Shown here: positions 1-8,810 of the stretch, one piece after another
Position numbering within the stretch: the first letter of the stretch is position 1
How the letters are laid out: every line of letters starts with the position of its first letter
NCBI RefSeq assembly: GCF_041434935.1
Contig: NZ_CP107964.1
Span: 8,353,001 to 8,417,000 of the forward strand
Direction of reading: 5' to 3'
Length of the DNA: 64,000 nucleotides
From: Kitasatospora sp. NBC_00374
Lineage (GTDB): Bacteria; Actinomycetota; Actinomycetes; Streptomycetales; Streptomycetaceae
Translations under genes and position numbers: made by a program
Notes under the pieces: model-generated
The model's input: the letters and a program-made list of their open reading frames with translations, nothing else
Database searches by the model: none
What the model was told of the DNA's origin: nothing

Positions 1-17
1 GGTCGGTCGGCGACGAG

Positions 18-48
18 GTGGGGCTCCAGCCACGGGCCGGAGCCCCAC
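18..48. terminator. Strong hairpin, possible terminator
   Basis: A perfect 10-bp stem, GTGGGGCTCC pairing with GGAGCCCCAC, encloses an 11-nt loop. There is no clear T-run, which is common for actinomycete terminators. It lies just beyond the transposase remnant and could end transcription from either side. Confidence 0.5.
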
Positions 49-85
49 TCAGCTGGGAGCGGCGGATTCGGCGCTTCCGGATCGT

Positions 86-363
86 ATGAGCGTTCGACTG
101 TGTCGCGTTCGGGTGGGGCCGGACGCGCTCGACCTCGCCGATGGCGCGGGAGACCGTGGAGCGGGCGGTGCCGTATGGCTCGGCCAGTGCGGCGTTCGGG
201 AGTCCGGTGCGCAGGTGGACCAGAGCGACCAGTACCCGGTCGGTGAAGACCAGGTCGTGCTTTCGGCCCGGCACCGGTCCGCCGCTGCCGCTGCGAGTCC
301 GCGACGCTCGCGCAGCGCGGACTCGCAGCGGGTGAGCCACGGGTTGGCCAACTCTTCGATCAA
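86..363 (-). pseudogene. IS5-like transposase, N-terminal fragment, frameshifted
   Basis: The minus strand begins MIEELANPWLTRCESALRER and then loses its frame near 300. A second frame carries KHDLVFTDRVLVALVHLRTG and then LPNAALAEPYGTARSTVSRA, which match the helix-turn-helix start of IS5-family transposases (DUF4096/HTH_Tnp_4 type). The DDE catalytic part is absent, so this is a dead remnant. Both frames are seen in the sequence; the family name is from pattern recognition. Confidence 0.6.
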
Positions 364-468
364 AACGCCGAGATGTGCACGGGACAGGCCGCAGAACGCA
401 GATGGGACAAGGCCGTCCGGGCCCAGGCTTGCGTCACTACTTGCCTAACCCATGCGGCCCGTCTCGCG

Positions 469-990
469 TCACGGCCCGATCAGGGGCAGGTCGTGGCGAC
501 GCGTGAGATAGCGATCGAACGCCTCCTGCCCGTCCGGAATGAAGCGCCACTGCCGCGCGGCCTCCCGCAGCTCCGCCTCCGTCAGCCAACCGTGCCAGGC
601 AACCTCTCCCGGGTCAGGCGTCACCTCGCCCGTGATCACGGCCTCATGCACGCCGAGCCAGTACGGGCTGATCGCCCCCCGGCACAGGAACTTGAACAAG
701 AAGCGCACCGGCACATGAATGCCCAGCTCCTCAGCCAACTCCCTGGCCGCCGCCTGCTCATAGGACTCGCCTACGTCCACAGCCCCGCCGAACATCACCT
801 CGTGGTGGCCGGGGAACCGGGACAGGTTTTCGGGCCGCCGATAGACCAACACCCGCCCCTGCTGATCACGGCAGACCGTCGTCGCGATGCGGTGCAGCCA
901 GCCTCGACGGATGGCCTCACTGCGGTCCACCACCGCAAGCACCTGATCCTGATCATCTACGCGCTCCACCGGTTCATCCACGCCACCCAC
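469..990 (-). CDS. NUDIX hydrolase
   Basis: This 173-aa protein probably hydrolyses a nucleoside-diphosphate-linked substrate in the cytoplasm. The full Nudix box is present at about residues 68-91: GGAVDVGESYEQ followed by AAARELAEELGI, fitting Gx5Ex7REUxEExGU with its metal-binding glutamates. The N-terminal stretch VLAVVDRSEAIRRGWLHR resembles IPP-isomerase-like/YfcD Nudix proteins. The GTG start at 990 has a G-rich stretch about 10 nt upstream. The gene stands alone, so the substrate cannot be guessed from its neighbours. Confidence 0.85.
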   Translation of the reverse strand: MGGVDEPVERVDDQDQVLAVVDRSEAIRRGWLHRIATTVCRDQQGRVLVYRRPENLSRFPGHHEVMFGGAVDVGESYEQAAARELAEELGIHVPVRFLFKFLCRGAISPYWLGVHEAVITGEVTPDPGEVAWHGWLTEAELREAARQWRFIPDGQEAFDRYLTRRHDLPLIGP

Positions 991-1097
991 GATCGCACGA
1001 CCCCCCGTCAGTGCTCTCGCCCCTGCCGAGACTCACGTTCTGACCGAGCCTCTACAAGCTCCCGAAAGCCCCGGCCCGGCCATCGCGCACCAAGTGG

Positions 1098-1835
1098 TCA
1101 GCCCAGTTGCTGGGCGTTCAGGCTCCGGAGGTGTTCCTGGAAGGGGCTTTCCTTCGCGTAGAGGACCTGGATGTCGATGGCGAGGTCGGTGCCGGGGTCG
1201 ATGGTGTGTCCGCCGCCGGCCGGGGAGCCGAGCATGACGCTGCCCTCGGTGCCGTCCCGCAGGATCTGGCCCCAGAAGACGTCGGTGAAGCCCTTGTGCA
1301 GAGAGGTCCCCTCGGGCAGGTCGCCGAAGCCGAGCGCCCACTTCACGACGCGCGTCTGCGCGGCACGCACTGTGATCCGGTAGGAGTAGATCCACTTCTG
1401 GGTCTCCCAGTCCTGCCACTTGCTCAGGAAGGCCTGCTCGACGATCAGGTTCCCCAGGAAGGGGGCCGCCAGCGCCGACTGCGGCTGGTCGTTCCAGGTG
1501 CCGTTCGGACTGTCGGCCATGGCGATCCGCGCCAGGTTCGCGATCGAGGACCGACGGTCCACCGGCAGCGAATGCCCGCGCTGGTCGGCGGCCGAGAAGA
1601 GCGCGTTGTCGTCATCGGTGCGGTTGACGACGCTGCTCACGCCGTCGCCGCTGTGGTCGAAGCCGTACACGGAGAAGTCGTTGACGTGCGTGCCGACCGG
1701 GATGACGAGGATCTTGTCACCGACGCCCGGCCTCTGGCCGATGTTGAAGTTGGTGGCGCGGTAGAGACAGAAGGTTCCCTCGGGGCACGCCTCTTCCCCC
1801 TGGCCGTAGATCAGCTGCGCGTTCTCGTCGCTCAC
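1098..1835 (-). CDS. Peptidase inhibitor I36-like/beta-rich protein, hypothetical
   Basis: A 245-aa protein. The early segment CPEGTFCLYRATNFN looks like the first strand pair of peptidase-inhibitor family I36 (SMPI/beta-gamma-crystallin-like) domains. The C-terminal half (around TVRAAQTRVVKWALGFGDLP) is beta-rich and not recognised. No signal peptide is visible. The GTG at 1835 is preferred over the longer frame to 1892 because GGAAGG sits about 9 nt before it and the extra N-terminal residues look non-coding. The role is unknown; protease inhibition is only a family hint. Confidence 0.6.
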   Translation of the reverse strand: MSDENAQLIYGQGEEACPEGTFCLYRATNFNIGQRPGVGDKILVIPVGTHVNDFSVYGFDHSGDGVSSVVNRTDDDNALFSAADQRGHSLPVDRRSSIANLARIAMADSPNGTWNDQPQSALAAPFLGNLIVEQAFLSKWQDWETQKWIYSYRITVRAAQTRVVKWALGFGDLPEGTSLHKGFTDVFWGQILRDGTEGSVMLGSPAGGGHTIDPGTDLAIDIQVLYAKESPFQEHLRSLNAQQLG

Positions 1836-2274
1836 CGTGTCTGCCTTCCTGTCGACTGATGGGCCCGAACGGGAGCGGCCGGACCCCTGCATCCGCTGAA
1901 GTCCTTCGGGCCGTGGCGTATCGGGCGCCAGCCGGGGCGGTGTCCGGCGACCCGAGACGCGGTCACGACCGTCGATACTCTGGGTGACTGTACCATTGCC
2001 ATTCGTGGTCGAATGGTTTGAGTCGCACGGTCGCCTCGCCCCCGATTGGCCGGTTCCAACCGCTCAGTTGACGCAGATCGCTGGGACACTGACGCCATGA
2101 CAGGCACCGGCAACCTGTTCGCCCCCGGCGAGTCGGCGGAGCGCCGTGACGTCCACGCCGGGCACAGTTGGTGAGCCTCACTCGCCGGCCGGAGCGGAAG
2201 CTCACCGGCCCGGCCGACGGCGGGTTTCGCCCCGAAGTGCGGCCTGCGTGCCGGTTCGGTCGCCGTGGTGCGGT
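1836..2274. other. Intergenic region with one inverted repeat
   Basis: I see no convincing gene in these 439 bases. The only structure worth recording is the inverted repeat CCATTCG-N4-CGAATGG at 1999-2016, about 165 bp upstream of the I36-like gene. It could be an operator for that gene. Confidence 0.4.
1999..2016. promoter_or_regulatory. Inverted repeat, possible operator
   Basis: CCATTCG and CGAATGG form perfect 7-bp arms around a TGGT centre. The position upstream of the minus-strand gene starting at 1835 suits a repressor or activator site. No cognate regulator can be named. Confidence 0.3.
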
Positions 2275-2868
2275 TCAGTCGAGGACGACGGGGCGGCCGG
2301 TGAGGTGAACGCCGGCCTGGCGTAGTTCGTGGAGGGCTGTGGTGGTGGTGTCGGTGGCGACGCCCGCGGTGTAGTCGAGCAGGACGCGGACGGTGAAGCC
2401 GGCTCGTGCGCCGTCGAGTGCGGTGGCCTTGACGCAGTGGTCGGTGGCGATGCCGACGACGTCGACACCGGTGATGTCCCGGGCACGCAACCACTCGGCG
2501 AGCGGCGTGCCGGTTGCGGTGGAGCCTTCGAAGCCGCTCTTGGAGGCGGAACGCGCACCCTTGTAGAAAACCTCGTCGACGGCCCCGGACACGGCGGCGG
2601 GGGCGAAGTGAGGATGGAACTCGCTGCCGTCGCTGCCGACGACGCAGTGCACGGGGAAGGAGTTGCGGAAGTCCGGTTGGTCGGAGAAGTGGCCGCCGGG
2701 GTCGATGTGGTGGTCGCGGGTGGCGACGATGTGCGTGTACTTGTTGCCGGCGGTGCGACGGGCGAGGTCGGCAATGGCGCGGGCCCGGTCGGCTCCGCCC
2801 TTGACCGGGACGCTGCCGCCCTCGCAGAAGTCCTTTTGCACGTCGACGACGATCAGCGCGCGGCGCAT
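2275..2868 (-). CDS. pncA: Nicotinamidase/isochorismatase-family amidohydrolase
   Basis: A 197-aa cytoplasmic enzyme predicted to convert nicotinamide to nicotinate and ammonia in NAD salvage. Family motifs are present: VVDVQKDFCEGG (catalytic Asp) near the N-terminus, ATRDHHIDPGGHF (metal-binding Asp and His), FYKGA (catalytic Lys) and GIATDHCVKATALDGARAGF (nucleophile Cys). Length and order fit PncA. The ATG at 2868 (MRRALIVVDVQ) is chosen; the reading frame runs on to 2946 but the extra residues do not look like protein. A kinase gene is transcribed divergently. Confidence 0.88.
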   Translation of the reverse strand: MRRALIVVDVQKDFCEGGSVPVKGGADRARAIADLARRTAGNKYTHIVATRDHHIDPGGHFSDQPDFRNSFPVHCVVGSDGSEFHPHFAPAAVSGAVDEVFYKGARSASKSGFEGSTATGTPLAEWLRARDITGVDVVGIATDHCVKATALDGARAGFTVRVLLDYTAGVATDTTTTALHELRQAGVHLTGRPVVLD

Positions 2869-3195
2869 GGCGTAACCCTTTCCGGCGGGGGAACTCGTGT
2901 CCCTGATCCGTACCCCGTCGGTGACCGGATGATCGCGTTCCGGCACGGTTCACCCGGCCGCCGACCGAATGCCGCCGTTCTCGAAGCCGCCCTCCACCTC
3001 GCCCAGGCCCTCCTCGCCCGGTCCGGCGAGGACCCGCTGCGCCTGGAAACCGCCGCCATTGGCGATCCTGTTCCGGGTCGTTCAGCACGGGATGGCGGAT
3101 GCAGGGTGACGGCAATCCTGCCGAGCCGGAACCGTCAGAGCGCCTTCGCTCGTATGGTGTTCCAGCATGGCGGCGTCAGACAGTGGGGTGGGGCA
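2869..3195. other. Divergent intergenic region pncA / kinase
   Basis: These 327 bp separate pncA (minus) from the kinase (plus) and must hold both promoters. I found no clear operator. The plus frame is open through this stretch but reads as poor protein, so I do not extend the kinase upstream. Confidence 0.4.
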
Positions 3196-4329
3196 GTGAA
3201 ACCTGGTGACGTGATCGCGGGACGGTACGAGCTGGTCAACCGGCTCGGGCGCGGCGGAATGGGTGAGGTGTGGGCCGGTCACGACCGGGACCTGCGTCGC
3301 ACCGTAGCGCTCAAGCTGCTCTTCGTCGATGAGGACGTGGTGACAGACCTGCCGGCACGCTTTGCGCGTGAAGCGGTGGCCGCAGCCCAGATCAACCACC
3401 CGAACGTCATCACGCTCTACGAGCGCGGTGTCCACGAGGACGTGCTTTTCCTCGCGATGGAGAAGGTCAACGGCTCCACCCTGATCGACATCATCAGCCG
3501 GGAGGGCCCGATGGCCTTCCCCCGGGCACTGTCGATCGCCGGCGAGATCAGCGCGGCGCTGGCCGCCGCGCACCGGGCAGGCGTCGTCCACTACGACATC
3601 ACGCCACGCAACGTCATGGTCACGACCGACGGACGGGTGAAGGTCCTCGACTTCGGGATCGCAGGGTTCCTCCAGGCGACCTTCTCCCTGGTCCGCTCCT
3701 CGCTACTGGCCCCGGCGGGAACCGTGGAGTACGGCGCCCCGGAGCAGTTCCGCACCGAGAGAGGCGACGAGCGCTCCGACCTCTACGCGCTCGGCAGCGT
3801 GGTGTTCACGATGCTCACCGGCCGGCCCCCCTTCACCGGACACAACGCCTGGGCGGTCATGGCACGTAAACAGGCCGAGGACGCCCCCGGGCTGGACACA
3901 CTGCGACCGGACGCGCCCGCCGAACTGACCGCGCTCGTCGCGCGACTCCTGGCCCGCGACCCCGGGGGGCGCCCCGCCTCCGCACACGAGGTGCACGAGC
4001 GGCTCCGGCAACTGCTGACCGGCTCCGAAGCCACCACCGAAATCCGGGTGGCCCACACGGCGCACCCCGATGGGGCACGGGCAAACGGCAACGAGCGATA
4101 CCACCGCGTCCGTGTCTTCCTCGACGGGACAGTCGGCGACCTCGATCAGGTCACCAAGGTCGTCTACCACCTTCATCCGACCTTCCCCGAACCGGATCGC
4201 GTGATCACTAACCGGGCGACGAACTTCGCGCTGGAGACGTCGGCCTGGGGAATGTTCACACTCACTGCCGACATCTTCACGACAGACCGCCAGGACCCTC
4301 TGCGGCTCGAGCGGTACATCAGCTTCTGA
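3196..4329 (+). CDS. Ser/Thr protein kinase with C-terminal pYEATS domain
   Basis: A 377-aa soluble Hanks-type kinase. The kinase domain spans about 10-270: glycine loop LGRGGMGEVW (17-26), ATP-binding Lys40 in TVALKLL, catalytic loop HYDITPRN (132-139), DFG at 152-154 and an APE-like GAPEQ. The usual HRDxKxxN reads HYDxTxxN, so the Arg and the gamma-phosphate Lys are replaced. There is no transmembrane helix or PASTA domain. Residues about 300-377 (YHRVRVFLDGTVGDLDQVTK ... VVYHLHPTFPEPDRV ... FALETSAWGMFTLTADI) match the prokaryotic YEATS (pYEATS) fold. GTG 3196 starts exactly where homologous kinases begin and follows a GGGGTGGGG stretch. Confidence 0.85.
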   Translation: MKPGDVIAGRYELVNRLGRGGMGEVWAGHDRDLRRTVALKLLFVDEDVVTDLPARFAREAVAAAQINHPNVITLYERGVHEDVLFLAMEKVNGSTLIDIISREGPMAFPRALSIAGEISAALAAAHRAGVVHYDITPRNVMVTTDGRVKVLDFGIAGFLQATFSLVRSSLLAPAGTVEYGAPEQFRTERGDERSDLYALGSVVFTMLTGRPPFTGHNAWAVMARKQAEDAPGLDTLRPDAPAELTALVARLLARDPGGRPASAHEVHERLRQLLTGSEATTEIRVAHTAHPDGARANGNERYHRVRVFLDGTVGDLDQVTKVVYHLHPTFPEPDRVITNRATNFALETSAWGMFTLTADIFTTDRQDPLRLERYISF

Positions 4330-4527
4330 CCCGCCACCCGCCACCCGCACCACCCGACCGGCTGGGCCCGGCCCCGGCGGCCCTCGAGTCGAAGGGGACC
4401 TCGGCGCGGGGATGGGTCCTTGGGTTTTCTTGGCGAACCTCCAGTGGGTCGTGCCGGATGAGGAGCGGACGCGGTACACGCCGCGGGCCGGCGGAGGTGC
4501 GGAGCAGCTGTGGGGCGGCCCGGACGA

Positions 4528-5070
4528 TCAGGCCTCGGGGCCGGTGTCTTCGGGGGGGAGGAACAGGTCCTCGATCCGGCCCTCGAACACGGCGGCGATC
4601 TTGAATGCCAGGGCCAGGCTCGGCTCGAGGCGGCCCGTTTCGATGGCGTTGACCGTCTGTGTGGACACGTCGAGGCGGTCGGCCAGGTCCGCCTGGGTCC
4701 AGCGCCGCGCGGACCGCAGCTCACACAGCCGGTTGCTCATCGGATGCGCTGCGTCTTGAGGATCAGTGCGGCGATCCGGATCGGCATGCTCCCCGGCGAT
4801 GACCTCTCGCAGTGCGGCAACGTGGGCGCTCAGGGCGGCCCGGCCCGGCGCGGTCAGCGAGATCCACGTGGTTCGGCGACCGCCGTGGACTCCTTTGTGG
4901 CTCCTGACGTAGCCGAGCGACACCAGGGCGCCCACGTGTTTGGAAAGCACCGAGTCGCTGACATCGAGGCTGTCGCGAATGGTCGAGAACTCTGCTTCGG
5001 ACACAGCGGTCAGCATGGTCATCAGCCTCAGCCGGGCCGGTGCGTGCAGGTTGGCATCCAGCTCAGGCAT
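4528..5070 (-). CDS. Fused winged-helix + XRE transcriptional regulator
   Basis: A 180-aa protein. Residues 1-95 (MPELDANLHAPARLRLMTML ... LSKHVGALVSLGYVRSHKG) are a MarR/HTH_27-type winged helix. Residues about 115-175 (MSNRLCELRSARRWTQADLA ... IETGRLEPSLALAFKI) are a short XRE (YozG-like) helix-turn-helix. These are usually two separate small genes; here they are joined in frame. The ATG at 5070 overlaps the stop of the upstream membrane-protein gene (ATGA), so the two are translationally coupled. It probably regulates its own operon through the palindrome at 5637-5665 (inference). Confidence 0.75.
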   Translation of the reverse strand: MPELDANLHAPARLRLMTMLTAVSEAEFSTIRDSLDVSDSVLSKHVGALVSLGYVRSHKGVHGGRRTTWISLTAPGRAALSAHVAALREVIAGEHADPDRRTDPQDAAHPMSNRLCELRSARRWTQADLADRLDVSTQTVNAIETGRLEPSLALAFKIAAVFEGRIEDLFLPPEDTGPEA

Positions 5071-5636
5071 CAGCGGCCGACCAGCGTCAGCAGCGCCAGC
5101 GCGGCCAGTGCAAGGGCCGAGATGACCACCAGCCACCCGGCCGACTCGGCACGAGCGTGAGTCGCCGGGTCTCCTCTGTAGAGGCGCAACCAACGTCGGC
5201 CGCTCAACGTGTAGGCCAGTCCTCCGGTGCACGCGCAGACAGCCACCAGCCACCACAGCCCGGCGAGGGCAGCCCAGAACGCGGCGCCCAGAGCCAGCGC
5301 GTACGAGGTCGCCGCAGCCCACCCCGTTCCGAGCACGACGCGGCTCGTGAGTCCCCCGATCCGCACCCCGTTGAGCCGCCGGAACCGGAACAGCTGGATA
5401 CCCGCCGTCAGGGCGAACATTGCGGCTCCGGCGATCGACAGCAATCGGGTCCAGCCTGTATCGAAGGCGACCTCAACGGCGGCCGCGGCGATCTGGACGG
5501 CCACTGTTGCGCCGATCGAGCTGTAGAAGAAGGACGGCAGTCCGAGGCCGTCGGCCAACCGTGCCCGCGAGGTCTCCGCCTCGGCCAGGGCAGCAGCAGC
5601 ACCTTCGGGAGTGGGCGACTCCATCATATTTTCCAT
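5070..5636 (-). CDS. Four-helix integral membrane protein
   Basis: A 188-aa protein with a soluble N-terminus (about 1-35) and four or five hydrophobic helices: GATVAVQIAAAAVEVAF, LLSIAGAAMFALTAGIQLF, ALALGAAFWAALAGLWWLVA and LVVISALALAALALLTLVG. The fold is typical of small permease-like proteins that Streptomyces encodes beside a winged-helix regulator; the function is unknown. The ATG at 5636 is taken because a promoter ends 7 nt before it, predicting a leaderless mRNA; an internal ATG a few codons later is the alternative. Confidence 0.7.
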   Translation of the reverse strand: MENMMESPTPEGAAAALAEAETSRARLADGLGLPSFFYSSIGATVAVQIAAAAVEVAFDTGWTRLLSIAGAAMFALTAGIQLFRFRRLNGVRIGGLTSRVVLGTGWAAATSYALALGAAFWAALAGLWWLVAVCACTGGLAYTLSGRRWLRLYRGDPATHARAESAGWLVVISALALAALALLTLVGR

Positions 5637-5672
5637 GTTGGAAAGTATGGCTCAAGCTTTCCAACTTGGCAA
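5637..5672 (-). promoter_or_regulatory. Leaderless promoter with 9-bp inverted repeat operator
   Basis: On the minus strand, -35 TTGCCA (5667-5672) and -10 CATACT (5644-5649) are spaced by 17 bp. The ATG of the membrane-protein gene starts 7 nt past the -10, where transcription should begin. The inverted repeat GTTGGAAAG-N11-CTTTCCAAC (5637-5645/5657-5665) covers the -10 and the spacer, an ideal place for a repressor. From 5673 to 5959 I see no gene. Confidence 0.6.
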
Positions 5673-5959
5673 GTTCACCTGCTGATGGAGGTCCTGGTGC
5701 GCGGGTCGACGCGTTGGCCCGCTCCGGACTTCGGCCGTCACTCGGCTTGACGGGGCGTTGGTGACGAAGGGCCCGACGCCGCAGTGGCCTGGAGGGCCGT
5801 AAGGGTGTCCTTCTCGCTCCATGCCTCAGATTCCGGCATGCACATGCCGAACATCCGGCCCGTGCGGCGATCAGTACCACGAACGAGCGATCACGAACCG
5901 AGAGGAGAGGGGCTTAACGCCCTCTGCGGTCGCAGGGGCATTCCCACAGGACCGAACAG

Positions 5960-6820
5960 TCAGCCGTGTTCCGCCGAGCCGGTGAGCCGGAGTTTGCGCT
6001 GGGCCCGCTGGTAGAACGTGGTGTGGCCGAGTCGCACGACGCGTGCGGCGGCGGGCAGCATGGTCACCTCGACGCTGTCGCCCGGTGAGACGTGGCCGAC
6101 CAGGAGGCCGTCGGCCTCGATGGCGAGGTCGCCGCTGTGAGGCAGGACCTCCAGGTCGAGCCGTTCGCCGCTGGAGAGGAAGACGGAGCGGTTGAACGCG
6201 GCATGCGGAGCCACGGGGGTGATCAGCAGCCCCTCCGCGTTGGGGGAGACGATCGGGCCGCCGGCGGAGAAGCTGTACGCGGTGGAGCCGGTCGGCGTGG
6301 CGACGACGACCGCGTCGGCGGTGTAGGCCACGAAGGGCTCGCCCTGGACCCGTACGGCGACCGCCGCGGACTTGTGTCCCGGGCTGCGCAGGAGCACGAC
6401 GTCGTTGAGTGCCGTCACCTGGGCAGCCCCGAAGCGGGCATGGACGCCGGAGCGGACTTCCACGGTGAAACGGTGGGCGTCGATGGCATCCAGTGCGGCA
6501 GGGAGTTCCGGTATGTCGACCTCCGCGAGGAAACCCAGGCGTCCGACGTTGACGCCCAGGACCGGCGCGTGGCCCCCGGTCGCGAGCCGCATGGCGCGCA
6601 GCATGGTGCCGTCCCCGCCGAGGCTGATCATCAGGTCGGCGCTCGTGGTCATCTCCTCGGCTTCTACCGGAATGGCCTCGCAGCCGATCCGTGTCACCTC
6701 CGCCGCCAGCCCCAGGACCTTCGTTCCCCGGGCCCGGCTCCAACGGACCACGGCCTCCACGGTGGGCGCGCAGGTGCGCTCCGGGTGGAGTACCAGTCCC
6801 ACCGTGCCGATGTATCCCAT
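5960..6820 (-). CDS. nadK: NAD kinase
   Basis: A 286-aa cytoplasmic enzyme that phosphorylates NAD to NADP. It shows the diagnostic GGDGT at residues 68-72 (SLGGDGTMLRAMRLA), the LNDVVL segment corresponding to the family's NE/D motif, and the glycine-rich GSTAYSFSAGGP active-site loop; the C-terminal half has the expected beta-sandwich pattern. The ATG at 6820 (MGYIGTVGLVLHPERT) is preferred because GAGGTG lies 6 nt upstream and NAD kinases begin just before this strand; a GTG at 6868 would add 16 residues. It stands alone, and actinomycetes often carry more than one NAD kinase. Confidence 0.9.
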   Translation of the reverse strand: MGYIGTVGLVLHPERTCAPTVEAVVRWSRARGTKVLGLAAEVTRIGCEAIPVEAEEMTTSADLMISLGGDGTMLRAMRLATGGHAPVLGVNVGRLGFLAEVDIPELPAALDAIDAHRFTVEVRSGVHARFGAAQVTALNDVVLLRSPGHKSAAVAVRVQGEPFVAYTADAVVVATPTGSTAYSFSAGGPIVSPNAEGLLITPVAPHAAFNRSVFLSSGERLDLEVLPHSGDLAIEADGLLVGHVSPGDSVEVTMLPAAARVVRLGHTTFYQRAQRKLRLTGSAEHG

Positions 6821-7098
6821 CCGGGGCACCTCGATGTCGGCCAGGCCACTGTTGCTCCCTCCAGTCACGCACAGCCGGTCGCCGCCTTCAAGGTCACCGC
6901 AAGGCCCTCGTGATCACGTCGGGCCGCATCGCCTCCCGTCGGCACGGCGCGACCCGGTATGACGGGACCGCCCGCTGCTGCTCGTCACGGAATCTCCGGG
7001 CGAGCCGGCTGGTTGGGATTCGGATAGACAGTCCGATGGCTTCGGCGTCGACGTGGCGAACCGGCGCCCGGCCGAGCCTTCAGCGGGAGGCGTGTCCG

Positions 7099-7458
7099 AT
7101 GGCTGACAGCCCAATCCGGGGGATTGATCCCTCCGCGCAGCCGAGCGGAGACGGGTGTGTGGAGTGCCTGGCGGGGGACGGGCCGGGGTGGTGGTTCCAC
7201 CTGCGGCGCTGCGCCGCGTGCGGGCACGTAGGCTGCTGCGACTCCTCGCCCTCACAGCACGGCACGAGGCATGCCCGAGAGGCGGGGCATCCGTTCCTGG
7301 CCAGCTTCGAGCCGGGTGAGGCGTGGTTGTGGAACGTTGAGACCGAGCAGTACTACGAGGGGCCGGAACTGGCGGCGCCCGCCGCGCACCCGGCCTCGCA
7401 GCCGACGCCCGGCCCACGTGGCAAGGTCCCTGCCGACTGGCGGCTGCACCTGCACTGA
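7099..7458 (+). CDS. UBP-type zinc finger domain protein
   Basis: A 119-aa protein with a compact Zn-finger. Ordered Cys/His residues in CVECLAGDGPGWWFHLRRC, CAACGHVGCCDSSPSQH and RHAREAGHPF match the ubiquitin-hydrolase (ZnF-UBP) fold common as a stand-alone protein in Streptomyces. The C-terminus GKVPADWRLHLH is a typical ending of this group. The ATG is well set by GGGAGG about 9 nt upstream. Molecular role unknown. It converges on the DUF5996 gene only 5 bp away. Confidence 0.85.
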   Translation: MADSPIRGIDPSAQPSGDGCVECLAGDGPGWWFHLRRCAACGHVGCCDSSPSQHGTRHAREAGHPFLASFEPGEAWLWNVETEQYYEGPELAAPAAHPASQPTPGPRGKVPADWRLHLH

Positions 7459-7463
7459 CGAGC

Positions 7464-8408
7464 TCAGAGCGGCGGGGCCGGCAGACGCGGGTCCGTGATT
7501 CCACCCGGGCAGGCGAGGTGGCCGACGTCCCAGCCGGCACGGGCGGCTCCGGCCTGGTACGCGCTCTCGTAGAAGGCGAGTACGGTCGCTCTCGGGTCGG
7601 CCTCGGTGCGGGCCGCGTCGTAGCGCAGTACAGCCAGGTGACTGTCGTTGAGCACGATCCACTGTGCGGATGCCGGTGTGAGCGGGTCCTCGGCCAGCTG
7701 CGCCGGCTCGGGAGTCGTGTAGGAGTAGAAGGCCGGTTCGCCCAGGTTGGCGTCCCCGAACCAGAACCCGAAGCTGATCAGCTCCCGGGAGTACGCCTCG
7801 CGGGTCACCGGGTCCACCTGTGGTGGCTGGTCGACGGTGCGTCCGGAGAATCGGGTGTGGGCGATGTCGAGTGAGTGCCAGAAGAGGTGGACGGGGCTGA
7901 CCTTGCCCGAGAAGCGCGCCGCGAACTCCTCCAGCACCAGCCCGACCTGGCAGAGCACCTGCCAGTAGCGATTCGCCCAGGCGGGGTCGTAGGCCGCGTG
8001 CTCGAAGTCCTCGGCGAACGGCCGACCGGAGTCGGCCAGCCGGTAGGGCCGGGGAATCGGTATCTCCACCCGGACGCCCAACGCCGCCAGCGTCTCCAGG
8101 GTCTGTTGGTAGAACGAGGCTACGGACTGGCCGAGGAGTGGGAAGGACCCCGTCCTGCCGTCCGCCGTCGCCACGACCAGCCGATGGTCGACGAAGTCGA
8201 AGTCGATGGTGAAGATCGGGTTGCCGTCGACCTGTCCCATGGGCCGCGTGGTGATCCCGCGCCCGGTGAGGTGGAACGGGACGTTCCACCAGTGGTTGCG
8301 CCGCACACTCGCCGCGAGGCGGATCTTGCCCACCACCTGCGTGAAGCGGTGCAGCGTCTCCTTCGTGTCCCGCCACTCGGCGAGCGGCATCGGTGGGAAA
8401 AGCTCCAT
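7464..8408 (-). CDS. DUF5996 family protein
   Basis: A 314-aa soluble protein. The opening (PLAEWRDTKETLHRFTQVVG), RRNHWWNVPFHLTGRG and the closing pattern with SFGFWFGDAN and PAFYSYTTPEP are hallmarks of the DUF5996 family, which is widespread in bacteria and has no assigned function. Conserved His/Trp residues in NHWWNVP and HLFWHSLDIAHTRF suggest an active site, but this is inference. It is monocistronic as far as visible. Confidence 0.85.
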   Translation of the reverse strand: MELFPPMPLAEWRDTKETLHRFTQVVGKIRLAASVRRNHWWNVPFHLTGRGITTRPMGQVDGNPIFTIDFDFVDHRLVVATADGRTGSFPLLGQSVASFYQQTLETLAALGVRVEIPIPRPYRLADSGRPFAEDFEHAAYDPAWANRYWQVLCQVGLVLEEFAARFSGKVSPVHLFWHSLDIAHTRFSGRTVDQPPQVDPVTREAYSRELISFGFWFGDANLGEPAFYSYTTPEPAQLAEDPLTPASAQWIVLNDSHLAVLRYDAARTEADPRATVLAFYESAYQAGAARAGWDVGHLACPGGITDPRLPAPPL

Positions 8409-8492
8409 CGCGTATCCCTCCTGTCCGTCCGCCGCAGTTCCATGATGACCACGGTCGCCCGGACGCGCAGCGGACGCCGGACCCAGCGGCCG

Positions 8493-8789
8493 TCAGGGCG
8501 AGCCAGTCACAGAGGCCGGTGGCCGCGTCGCAGGCCTCGGTGCCGAGCCGACGTCCCGGACGTCACAGGCAATGCGCCTGAGATGGCCGCGGAAGACCTG
8601 GCACTCGTTGTCGTCGAGCGCCCCGAGGAGCCTGTCCTCGGCCTCCCGCACCCGATTCCGCAGATTCTGAAGGGCGGCTACGCCCTGGGCGGTGGCGACG
8701 ACCCTGCGCCGGTGCCGATCGCCGGGGTCGAGCCGACGCTCGACCAGACCCGCCGCCACGAGGTCGTCGATCAGGTGCCCGCGACATGT
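8493..8789 (-). pseudogene. MarR-family regulator, C-terminal fragment
   Basis: HLIDDLVAAGLVERRLDPGD followed by RHRRRVVATAQGVAALQNLR reads as the recognition-wing and C-terminal helix of a MarR repressor. Upstream of about 8789 the frame no longer resembles this family and abuts an unrelated fragment, so the N-terminal dimerisation region and most of the HTH are lost. Confidence 0.5.
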
Positions 8790-8810
8790 CCGGCGTTCCG
8801 CGGGCCCCCG

